Positions 37,038 through 47,300 of a DNA stretch of 64,000 bases are shown in pieces (positions within the stretch are counted from its first letter, which is position 1; every line of letters begins with the position of its first letter). The position numbers and the translations under genes were made by a program. The notes beneath the pieces are model-generated. The model worked only from the letters and a program-made list of their open reading frames with translations. It was not told the DNA's origin and ran no database searches. Source of the DNA: Collimonas fungivorans (GTDB taxonomy: Bacteria > Pseudomonadota > Gammaproteobacteria > Burkholderiales > Burkholderiaceae_D); NCBI RefSeq assembly GCF_001584145.1, contig NZ_CP013232.1, positions 496,001 to 560,000 of the forward strand. Direction: 5' to 3'.

Positions 37038-38561
37038 TCAATCTCCTGCCCCGAGCATGACGTATCTGGAAACTACTCCTCCGAGCGTCTGATCTAGCCT
37101 TTGCCAGGCAGGGGATCTTGGCCTGACCACTAACGGCCTGGTTCTTTCCTTCAGGAGAGCGCTTGTACGCTCCTTGTCCTTCGGCTCGGCGCCAATGGAT
37201 ACAACATAATCGGCAATCAGATCGAAACTTCCTGTCCATAACGCTCGGAGCAAAAGAGGGCCACGCATTGGCCGCAGTAGTAGCGCACCATTGCGTTCAC
37301 ATTTGTCTTTATCTTCTTGCGATAACTGGTACTGACGAGTCCAGTGCTCGCCGCCTTTCAGGTGATGCCTAAGGTGCAATGAGCCAAATACAGCGGTGCC
37401 GGGGGGGGAGACCGCATTGATCGTATTGCGATAGACGTCGTCGCAATGTGCGTTATCAATGAATCCGTGCCAGATATAAGTGCTGATGGCGCCTGGAACG
37501 GCCCCTAGAAAATGAACGAGGAGAATGATCACTGCAGCAAATGGACTATAGACCGCGATCAGAGCGATTCCCAGAAACCACCCGCCCAACCCTAACAGTA
37601 GTAAGCGCGTATGCTTTTTGGCTCCACGCTCGTCTAAGTAGCGATAGAGATCCACGCCAAAGCTGTTGCTAATGGCGAGTCTTAATGAGTGGGTGCAAAA
37701 GTCGATAAAGCTGGTTCGATCTAGGTAGGCGGTCGTCTGCAGATCGTTAATGCTATTATTTTCAACATGATGCATATACACGTGGTGTACGCGGTAGAAA
37801 TGGGGGATCCTGCTGCAAAGCGGATTTAAGATCAATCGCAAATACTTTCCGGTTAACCACACAACCACCTTGGCCGCACCGGGCTTCATGTGTCGTACGT
37901 TGAAGAAGTGATTGTGTATATCGTTATGGTCTAGCTCTTCGTGTGAGCGAGATATAGTCATTAGTGCAATTACGTAGTACACCACGCCACATACCGCCGA
38001 CCCACCTGGCCATAGCAAAGCCGCAAGCGCCGGCCACATTACTAGGGAGTTCGCAATGATGATCAAAATGTAGTGTGCGTCCACGGGCTTGGCCAAGTGC
38101 CGCGCATACCAGCGTTGTGGCCATGCCTTTTCTACGCGCGCCTGAATCGCGTCGAGCGAGGGCAACTGCGCTGTCATTGTAAAATAGGAGAAGCTGACCA
38201 CAGCGAGCAAAATCAGCCACATCAATGCGGCGGCGAACAGCGCCAATGGCCCGTAATCTGCGGCAAGCGCCATGCCGTGCGCTGCGCCATAGGTCGTCAG
38301 CGCTGAGGCCGAAATGAGCGCGATGGTCGGCGCTGCGTATACCAATTTGCTCCATTTAAAGAGTCGTTCCGCGATCAGCGCTGGACCATATACCATCCCC
38401 GATAAGCGCTCGCAGATGAAATAGAAAATGACGTATAGTATGGCCAAGAGGCTATGCCCCCCATTTATCAAGCGGCCCATGCGGCTTTCGAGGCCATCGC
38501 CACTCGCGATAGAACTCCCTACAGTGTCACTACATTGTGTATCTGAATTAAGTATGCTCAT
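37038..38561 (-). CDS. Membrane fatty acid desaturase/hydroxylase-like protein
   Basis: The 507-residue protein has several hydrophobic helices and the three His clusters of membrane di-iron desaturases: HEELDHNDIHNHFF (207-220), YRVHHVYMHH (256-265) and HLRHHLKGGEH (396-406). The family inserts double bonds or hydroxyls in acyl chains, carotenoids or alkyl groups. It heads the Dpg operon on the same strand, and the nearby NRPS begins with a fatty-acyl-AMP ligase, so I infer it modifies the lipid tail of the product. ATG 38561 is supported by GAGGG 5 bases upstream; the frame to 38597 is less likely. The N-terminal ~170 residues before the first His cluster are longer than usual and carry extra membrane helices. 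Confidence 0.8.
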   Translation of the reverse strand: MSILNSDTQCSDTVGSSIASGDGLESRMGRLINGGHSLLAILYVIFYFICERLSGMVYGPALIAERLFKWSKLVYAAPTIALISASALTTYGAAHGMALAADYGPLALFAAALMWLILLAVVSFSYFTMTAQLPSLDAIQARVEKAWPQRWYARHLAKPVDAHYILIIIANSLVMWPALAALLWPGGSAVCGVVYYVIALMTISRSHEELDHNDIHNHFFNVRHMKPGAAKVVVWLTGKYLRLILNPLCSRIPHFYRVHHVYMHHVENNSINDLQTTAYLDRTSFIDFCTHSLRLAISNSFGVDLYRYLDERGAKKHTRLLLLGLGGWFLGIALIAVYSPFAAVIILLVHFLGAVPGAISTYIWHGFIDNAHCDDVYRNTINAVSPPGTAVFGSLHLRHHLKGGEHWTRQYQLSQEDKDKCERNGALLLRPMRGPLLLRALWTGSFDLIADYVVSIGAEPKDKERTSALLKERTRPLVVRPRSPAWQRLDQTLGGVVSRYVMLGAGD

Positions 38562-38612
38562 ATCGCCCTCTGTTGACGTTCTTTCAATGCGTTTCATACA
38601 ACGCTTCTAGAT

Positions 38613-39164
38613 TCATCTCGCACGACTCGTTTTCTGTCTAGTTGGGCGGTCGCCGGTTGTTATCGCGAGTTGGCGGTTCAATTTTGTGATGGTCGGCATC
38701 TCGATTGTTAGCCGCAATGGGGCTTCAGCTTTGAATCGGACCTGAATCTGCGTTTCTGGTTGCGTGACCAGCAACGAGAGCCCTTTCGGGACGAATATGG
38801 TATCAAGCAAGCCGATACACTCTGATGCCAGGCCGCGGCGAGATATTGTCACGTGAGCGTCCGTAGACCTTGTATGCGGCGGCGCATAGCATGTCGTTCC
38901 CCATTGCAGCAAGGTCGGCCATCGGCGCACTAGCTTTTCATTTGAAGCAATCGGCTGGTCCGCGATCATCATGACGGCCTCTGGATCCTGGTGGCCTGGC
39001 GGCATATTTCGACTGTCTTTCCAGGCTGGGCAATCATAATTCGACTTGTAGCGTGAAGCGAATTCCGGCGTTTTCTGTTTTTCTGGATATTCTTCACGTA
39101 GCAGCGTATTTTTCCATTCTTGAATGTCGCCCTGAAGGCGAAAATCATCAAATTGACTTCGCAC
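38613..39164 (-). CDS. Hypothetical protein, possibly frameshifted, upstream of the Dpg operon
   Basis: A 183-codon frame (GTG start) encodes a hydrophilic basic-ended protein I do not recognise. A second frame (38969-39253) overlaps its beginning and encodes a helical MLDLPQLIRVLDSIKTDV segment that could be the true N-terminus, joined by a frameshift near 39160. It ends 51 bases before the desaturase start and reads the same way, so it may be the first gene of the operon or a dying gene. Confidence 0.35.
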   Translation of the reverse strand: MRSQFDDFRLQGDIQEWKNTLLREEYPEKQKTPEFASRYKSNYDCPAWKDSRNMPPGHQDPEAVMMIADQPIASNEKLVRRWPTLLQWGTTCYAPPHTRSTDAHVTISRRGLASECIGLLDTIFVPKGLSLLVTQPETQIQVRFKAEAPLRLTIEMPTITKLNRQLAITTGDRPTRQKTSRAR

Positions 39165-39253
39165 TCCTGCTGTACTACGGCATCAACGTCAGTTTTGATT
39201 GAATCGAGGACGCGAATGAGTTGTGGAAGGTCTAGCATATACGGCGCACACAA

Positions 39254-39555
39254 GTGAATATCGTCGCAAGACAGTTGAGCGTTCGCTCAAATTCCATGCG
39301 TTGGGTGTGGTTTATAAGGCTTAGACGGAAATTGAACATGACCTGAACGGCGCACCTTGAATACGTCAACGAAAATAGTCTAGCGCACGAGAAGCGGAAA
39401 TGACATCCGCACGGATAGGTAGTGGATATCGGTAGAACTGCGTACCCTCTATCATAAGAAGAGGTCGACGATTCCGTGCCGAAGCGCGTTGTCATAGGTT
39501 CTCACGTCAATCACAACGAGGGGCCGCTGATGCCAAAATTGTACCAATGAAATTG
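39254..39555. other. Stretch without a recognisable gene
   Basis: These 302 bases lie between the hypothetical gene and the IS1380 relic. Short minus-strand frames exist but none has family features or a ribosome site. The promoter of the minus-strand Dpg operon may lie here. Confidence 0.4.
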
Positions 39556-40206
39556 CACAATTAGAACGGCTCGGACGCCGCGCCATAGAAGTGGCCTTCG
39601 ACGGCGGCAAGCTCGTCAGCGAAGGCGGAGTTCTGTTGCTTCTCCAGGTCAACCGGCGCATTGGCTTGACCGACGCCGTCGCGCGCGTGTTCGCCGATAC
39701 CTGATGTCCTTGGCCTAATTACCCACAGCGTGCGCGACTTGCTCGCGCAACGCATCTACGGATTGCGTTGCGGCTGGGAAGGCGTGTGCGACCACAATGT
39801 GCTGCGCCGCGAGCTCGCCTTGCAAACGGTCGTGCCGCATCGGCGAACTGACGTCGGCGCTACCCTGAGCGGCCTGGAGCGTGCGCCCACACCGGCCCAT
39901 ACGGCTGTCCTGTGCAATATGTTGCTCGATCAATTCACCGCCGGCAATTCCCCGGCGCCAACGGAATTGATCCTCGACGTTGACACCACTCACGTCCCCT
40001 TGAATGGTGCCAAGGAGAAGGTACATTTCCATAGCTATTACGATAACTATTGCTATCTGCCGTTGTACACATTTTACGGGCAGAACCTGCTGGCTTGCGT
40101 ATTGCGCCCTTCCAGCAGCGATCTCGCCAACATGCTCGGCGCCTTGAACAAGCTGCCGGTGCAGCGCCTGCGCAAGGGACCTGCTGGCATCGCAACACTG
40201 CTCTAG
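39556..40206 (+). pseudogene. Fossil of an IS1380-family transposase
   Basis: The DNA first encodes EVAFDGGKLVSEGGVLLLLQ and RRIGLTDAVARVFADT in one frame, then shifts near 39700 and continues as THSVRDLLAQRIYGLRCGWE, HNVLRRELALQTVV and ILDVDTTHVPLNGAKEKVHF. These are the N-terminal and first catalytic regions of IS1380 transposases; the first Asp is in LDVDTTH. Homology ends near ACVLRPS and GALNKLPVQRLRKG, so the 3' half is missing. The element is inactive. Confidence 0.82.
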
Positions 40207-40717
40207 CTGTCTTCCTGAGCACGGCACGTGCATTGGCTCCATAGCGCTCTTCAGTGCTATCCCCGGCACACTATAAATCAACGGTGGTAGGGGCGTCCAT
40301 GAACCATTCTCTTTCCCAAAACAGCATGGCAAATTCAGTCTGCGGTCAACAATATTAAGCGCGTCAATTTCGACGCCATTCTCTGGTGGACTAGTGAAAT
40401 ATTCTGACTAGGTCTTCGTAGGCGTCGCAAGTAGAAAACGACCTCCACCGACTTTATGGCTTCAACTTATTCCAATTTTCCGGAGAGATGCTGAATGCTG
40501 CCCGTGTGCACCTGAGCGTCTTGTGAAGTGAGCTGCTGATCAGGCACTGATGATGCAGGTCGCCTCGATGGTACGTATTTGTACTGATGACACGTACAAA
40601 TACGTGCGGATGGTTTGCAATGACCGAATTCGTTACATTTGCAATGTGCCTGCGGGACTTTTCCAATGTGTACCAGGCTAAGTTCCGTCTTGGTAAGCCT
40701 TAACAACAACTCATGCC
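40207..40717. other. Non-coding stretch before the IS6-like gene and NRPS
   Basis: No gene is seen in these 511 bases apart from possible tail debris of the IS1380 element at the left. It contains the strong hairpin at 40573-40605. It is the nearest intergenic DNA upstream of the NRPS gene, so the NRPS promoter may lie here or inside the transposase relic. Confidence 0.4.
40573..40605. promoter_or_regulatory. 12-bp inverted repeat
   Basis: ACGTATTTGTAC (40573-40584) and GTACAAATACGT (40594-40605) are perfect inverted copies with a 9-base spacer. No T run follows, so it does not look like an intrinsic terminator. It could be a regulator site or the remains of a transposon end. Confidence 0.35.
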
Positions 40718-41383
40718 ATGTTTGACTTTCGCCAAAGTCCTATATGCAACACTCTGCACAAGGATCTAATGCGGCTGCACAATCCATTGGAGTTGATATT
40801 GGTCGTTGTGTACTGGCACTTAGCCTACCCAACGAGCTTTAGCCAAATCGAGGAGATGCTACGGCGACACGGTGATTTTTTTGATCAGGTCACTATTCAT
40901 CCGTCGCTGATCAAAGTGTTGGCAGCTCTGGGAGCGGTGTTGCATCGTCGCAAGTACCCAGTGGGTCGAAGTTGGAGTTTAGACGAGACCTTTGTCAGGG
41001 CCTGTGGTCGATTGAAAAAGTGGTCTCGTGCAGTCGGCCATGCGGACGACACTGTAGACATCTATACCGTAACCAATATATCCGTAATCGAAAGCATCAA
41101 AGCTGATTCCCGCGCTGATATCTTAGTGGCCCAGTCCAAATGCAGGAACAGCTTAATCGAGCAGGATCATCGTGCTGTCAACTGGCTCACCAAAGTGACA
41201 CAAGGCTTCGAGTTATTTTTGAGCGTGCGGTTCATAAATGCGACTTTGAATCGCCGTGTTCTTTGCAGAGGGGCAAGTAGAGTGCACGAATGGACAGGCC
41301 AGGTCCGTAGGCGACGGGTTCTACTGCCTCGCATCTTGATCAGCAAGCCAATGACGCAAGTGTTTACGACAGTACTTCACTAA
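40718..41383 (+). mobile_element. IS6-family-like transposase, probably inactive
   Basis: The 221-residue frame follows the IS6/IS26 plan: YWHLAYPTSFSQIEEMLRRHG at the N-terminus, first catalytic Asp in SWSLDETFVRA, and the terminal Glu in NSLIEQDHRAVN. The segment where the second Asp should sit (IKADSRADILVAQ) does not follow the family pattern and the C-terminal end is unlike other members, so it is probably dead. Its stop codon overlaps the proposed NRPS start (TAATG). No clear terminal inverted repeats are seen. Confidence 0.7.
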
Positions 41384-44300
41384 TGCAGAAAGAAGAAAGT
41401 GCTCACTCAATGAAAGACCATAAATCCCTGAACCTCGTAGATATCTTGCGTGCGCGATCTCAAACTGCCGCTGATAGCGCTGAGCGTTTGGCATTTACAA
41501 ACTTGCGTAGTGGTGAGCAGATAGAAGAGGAACTCACATTCAGTCAATTGGATCGTCGTGCGCGGCGCATAGCTGCGCACCTGCTTCCACTTATCAACAA
41601 AGGAGACCGAGTATTGGTGGTCTTCCCGGCCGGCCTAGACTATATCAGTGCTTTCTTCGGTTGCCTCTATGCAGGTGCCATCGCCGTCCCTGCACTGGTC
41701 CCAACAAATTCAAGCTCTCTTTCGCGGCTCGGATTGATTGCGCGCGATGCCGGCGCCCAGGTGGCGCTCGCGACAGCCGCCATCGCGACAGAGGTATTGG
41801 GTTGGCAACAGTTGGATGACAAATCGACTGCAACTAACAACGAATTCAAAATCGAACTGTCCAGGCTGACTTGGATAGCCGCCGATCAGCTCAATGAGGC
41901 AGAGGAAAATTGGGCCGCGAGAGACCTAGATCCCGATGACATTGCCTTTTTGCAGTACACGTCCGGGTCAACTAGTATACCCAAAGGCGTTATGGTTAGC
42001 CACGCCAATATAATTGCCAACGTACACCTAATTCATGCCTGTTTTCCCATTTCGCAGAAAGATACGGTGGTGTCGTGGTTGCCACCGCATCATGACATGG
42101 GCTTGGTCGGGAAGATACTGTTTCCGGTGCTTGCCGGGGCTCATTGTGTCATCATGCCGCCCTCGGCGTTTATGCTTCGGCCGCATCGTTGGCTTCTGGC
42201 TCTCTCGAAATACAAAGCGCGCCTCACCGCAGCGCCAAACTTCGCGTACGAGTTATGCGCGAGTAGAGTTACCGATAGGCAAAAGCTCGAACTGGACCTG
42301 AGTTCTTTAGAGTTCGCGCTGAATGGGGCCGAAGTCGTGCGGCCGGAGACCCTGGAACGCTTTTATGCAGCGTTTCGCGGGTGCGGTCTGCGGCAAGGAG
42401 TCGTACGTCCCGTTTATGGTTTGGCCGAAGGAACACTGCTAGTTTCGGCGAGTGACGGTATAGAGCCTGTTGCTTTGTCGCTGGATCGCACCGCGCTTTC
42501 GCGTGGTATCGTGGAGGAGTGCGCACGAGACGCCGACAAGGCTGTAGCGGTGATTTCGACGGGTCGCGCAGGGCAGCATACTGTAATTGTCGATCCGCAG
42601 ACCGGTACCTTTCAGCCTGATGGGAGAGTGGGCGAAATCTGGATTCGTGGCGCATCTATCGCACGTGGATACTGGAATCGACCGGACGAGACCAGCCGTA
42701 CGTTCCACGCCAGTGTTTGCGGTGGAGCCCCAGAATACTTGCGCTCAGGAGACCTTGGTTTCATTCTGGGTGAGAAATTGCACGTCGTGGATCGCATCAA
42801 GGACTTGATGATTGTCAATGGTCGCAACGTGTATGCACATGACGTTGAGTCGCTTGTAGGGCGATTGGACCCAGCCTTCCGCAATGACGGTGCGGCAGCT
42901 TTTTCGGTGGATCGCGATGGTCGGGAGAGATTGGTCATAGTTCAGGAAATTGATGGCAGGTCGAAGCCCGACACGGAGCAGCTCGCTGTGCGTTTGCGGG
43001 CCGTTTTATTGGAACAGCTTGATACTCTTGAGCTCGATGCCATTGTTTTGGTCAAAGCGGGCCACCTTCCCCGCACGTCTAGTGGAAAGATTCAACGTAG
43101 TCGTTGCAGGGATCTATTCTTGGCCGACGCGTTTTCGGCCATCTGGTCTTGGCGCATTAGTGAGGTGATTGCGACGTCCATTGCGGCCTCGGTAGGACAG
43201 GGTGAGGACTCAGGTCTTACACCTACCGAGCGTGTGCTGTCGCGCATCTGGACCGAACTACTCGGCTTAGAATGCATACCAGTTTCAAGTAATTTCTTCT
43301 CGATGGGTGGACAGTCGCTGTCTGGTTCGCAGGTCATCTCCAAGGTCAAGGATGCGTTTCAGGTCGAGATGCGATTAGAGGAGCTCTTCGAGGCCCCCAC
43401 AATCCGCAGTCTCGCTAGTCGAATCGATGAAGCAATGCAGCAGGGCACGGTGGTGTCGGGACAGTGCATTTCACGTCGCGTAGGCGATGGACCTGTGCCG
43501 CTTTCGTTCGCTCAACGAGGCATCTGGTTCCTGGAGCAGCTAGAGCCGCGTAGCGGCCTGTATTCCATCTCGGGCTCGTTGCGTATCCAGGGCGGTCTCG
43601 ATGTGGCTTTGTTCGAACAAGCGCTCAACGAAGTAGTCCGACGCCACGAATCGCTGCGTACGAATTTTGTCCTCGAAAAGGGCGTGCCGATGCAAATAGT
43701 CGCGCCGAGTTTGCACATTGCGCCACAGTTCGAAGATCTTAATGTGCTTGAGTCACATACAGCAGAATTGCAGCTGCGTCGCTTTATGCAAGAGGAGACG
43801 CGACATACGTTCGATTTAGCTGCCGGCCCCCTGCTTCGGGTGAGGGTTGTGTGTTTGTCAGAAGTCGATCAGGTCGTTCTGCTGACGATGCATCATATCG
43901 TTTCTGACGGTTGGTCGATGGGCCTGCTTATTCGGGAAATTGGACTTCTATATCGCGCGTTCGCTGCAGGCCAGAGCCCGAACCTGCCTGAGCTTTCCAT
44001 CCAATACGGGGACTATGCGGCCTGGCAGCATGCCACGCTTGCCGGTGGTGTCTGGCGGCAGCGACTAGCTAGCTGGGTTGACTTGCTTCGAGGTACACCA
44101 GCAGTACTGGAACTGCCGACTGACAGGCCACGACCGACTGTGCAAGACCATCGGGGGGCAAACCACTCGTTCACCATTTCGGCTGCGGTTACCCAAGAGT
44201 TACGTGAGCTGGGGAGCGGTGCGAGGGCATCTCTTTTTATGATTTTGGCTACCGCCTTCAACGTACTTCTGGCTCGGATTAGCGGGCAGAACGACATTTG

Positions 44301-47300
44301 TCTGGGCACTCCCATTGCAAACCGCGGGCATCGTGAAATCGAAGGCCTGATTGGGCTCTTCGTTAATACGATCGTGTTGCGATCAAGGGTCAATCCCGAA
44401 GCCAGCTTGGCATCTCTACTTGAACAGGTGCGTTCAGTGTCCTTGAACGCCTACGCTCACCAAGACATACCGTTCGAGCAGGTCGTTGAGGCGTTGGGCC
44501 TAGAGCGCCGACTGAGTCATCATCCGCTGGTGCAGGTTGTTCTCGTTTTGCAAAACACGCCGAGCGAAGTTCTTGAACTGCCCATGCTGAGTGTGCAACA
44601 GGAACTCATAGAGGGAACTTCCTCTAAGTTCGACCTTACTTTGACATTTTCCGAGTCTGAGGGGGCGCTCAATGGCGTGTTCGAATACGCCACTGCCCTG
44701 TTCGATGACGTGACGATAGCGCGCATGGCGAAGCAGTACCTGCGCGTAGTACAAGCGATGCTAAGTGACATGCAGCAACCGCTGGGGTGTGTCGAATTGT
44801 TGGACGAAACGGAACGGCGGAACTTGCTTGCGCATTGGCGACCGGCGCGCACGTGGCCTAAACGGCCAACAATAGCGCTGCGGTTTGAGGATTGCGTCGC
44901 GCGTTTCGCACACCGCACAGCGCTGGTATTTGAAGGCAACCAGCTGAGTTATGAGCAACTCAACCGCCGCGCCAACCGGCTGGCCCACTATTTGCGAGCG
45001 CAAGGTGTGTCCGCAGACATTCTGGTTGGCCTTTGCGTCGAACGCTCGCTAGATATGGTTGTTGGACTGCTTGCAATTTTGAAGGCTGGCGGGGCATACG
45101 TGCCGCTTGATCCGGATTATCCTCGAGAACGTCTAGCGTATATGCTCCAAGATGCGGCTCCGGTGTTGGTGTTGAGCCAGAGTCATTTGGCTGGGCGGCT
45201 GCCGGAAACGGCGTCGCGGATAATTTATCTTGATGTCCAGAATGGCGAACTAGACACGTATCCGGACAACAATCCGGAGTCGATCAACGGTCCGCAAGAC
45301 TTAGCCTACGCAATCTACACTTCTGGCTCAACGGGGCGTTCGAAGGGGGCGCTGCTGGCACACCAGAACGTTTTGCGCCTCTTTGAATCGACGCAGCAAT
45401 GGTTTCAATTCGACGAAAACGACGTTTGGACGATGTTCCATTCCTACGCGTTCGATTTCTCGGTCTGGGAGATTTGGGGTGCGTTGTTATATGGTGGCAA
45501 GCTGGTTGTCGTGCCGTACGGTGTGTCCAGGGCGCCTGAGCGATTCCACGCGTTATTGGTGCAGGAGAAAGTCACCATTCTGAATCAGACGCCTTCCGCC
45601 TTTCAGCAACTTGTGGAGCTTGACGTGCACCTGCCGATGCCTGTCAAACTGGCGCTGCGTCTCGTGATATTCGGTGGTGAAGCGCTTAACTTTGCAGCAC
45701 TTGGCCCATGGTTTCTGGCTCACGGTGACAACAAACCGCAGTTGGTGAACATGTACGGGATCACCGAAACGACGGTACACGTAACCTATCACTCACTTGT
45801 GGCGAATGGTGCCGCAACGGCGTCGATCGGATTGCCACTTCCAGACTTGGGGATTTACGTTTTGGATGCAAGTTGCCAGCCGGTTCCCGCGGGGATCGTG
45901 GGCGAGATGTACGTAGTCGGCGCTGGTTTGGCTCGAGGATACCTGAACCGACCAGGGCTGACGGCCGAGCGATTTATCGCCGATCCTTACGGAGATCCGG
46001 GGACTCGCATGTATCGAACTGGAGATTTGGCTCGTTGGTGCGCAAACGGGGAGTTGGAATACCTCGGCCGGGCGGATCAGCAGTTGAAGATCAGAGGCTT
46101 TCGCATTGAGCCAGGCGAGGTTGAATCAGCTCTCGCCGCACACCCTGGCATCGCGCACGTTGTTGTTATGTCACGTGAAGGCAATTCCGGCGGGAAGCTG
46201 CTGGTCGCCTATGTTGTCCCCAAGTTGGGTACTACGACGGATGTTAATGAATGGCTTGAACACGCCAGACAGAGCCTTCCAGATTACATGGTGCCCTCGG
46301 CATTCGTAGCGCTCAAAGAGCTGCCGCTTACACCCAATGGGAAGCTTGATCGCAATGCGCTGCCAAACCCAGTGGCTGGCGGAGACTCTGCCGGATTCAG
46401 GGCGCCTAGCACGGCGACGGAGCTCACGCTGGCCAGGATATGGGCCGAGGTGCTCGGTCTAGAGGCTGTTAGTGTACTCGACAATTTTTTCGTGCTGGGG
46501 GGAGACTCCATGCGAACGATCAAGATCATCTCGAAGGCCAAGGAAAGCGGCATTGTTCTCACGCTTGAAGACTTCTTTGAACATCAGACCATTGCCAGCC
46601 TTGCTGGGTGGCTGGCGTCCCGTGCGGAGCATGAAGTCGCTCCCACGCAAGAGGCGATGGTGCTTATCAGTGAAGTCGACCGTGGACTACTGCCGGCGGC
46701 TGTTGAGGATGCGTACGTCTTGTCGCGCTTGCAGGCGGGGATGATTTTTCATCATCAATATTCCCCAGAGCGCGGAACCTATCACGACTTTCTCAGTTAC
46801 AGGCTTAAAGTTGTCGACTGGGATGGCGATCTCCTACGCATAGTGTTGGGCGCGATGGTGCAGCAGCACGCGATTCTTCGTACTGCATTCAATCTGCAGG
46901 ATTACAGTGAGCCGTTGCAGTTGGTATTTCGAACCGCTGAGATTCCGGTACTAGAATTTGACGTTAGCGATTGCGGCGAGGACGAGCAGAACCGATCAAT
47001 CGCCGGGTGGATGTTGGAGGAAAAAAAGCAGCTGATCAACATCGCCATGCCACCACTGCTGAAGATATTTATTCATCGGCGGGCAGTTGACGAATTGCAA
47101 TTTACGGTGAGCTGTCACCATGCTGTGCTTGACGGGTGGAGCGTGGCCACTTTTCTCACCGAACTGTTCGTCGAGTATGACAAGCTGCATCGCAATGAGC
47201 ATCATTTCCCGGCGCTGAAGCCGTTGTCGACCTCCCTGAAACAGACGATTATGCAAGAACGGCTGGCGATGCGTTCGGAAGACGAGCGTGCCTTCTGGCG

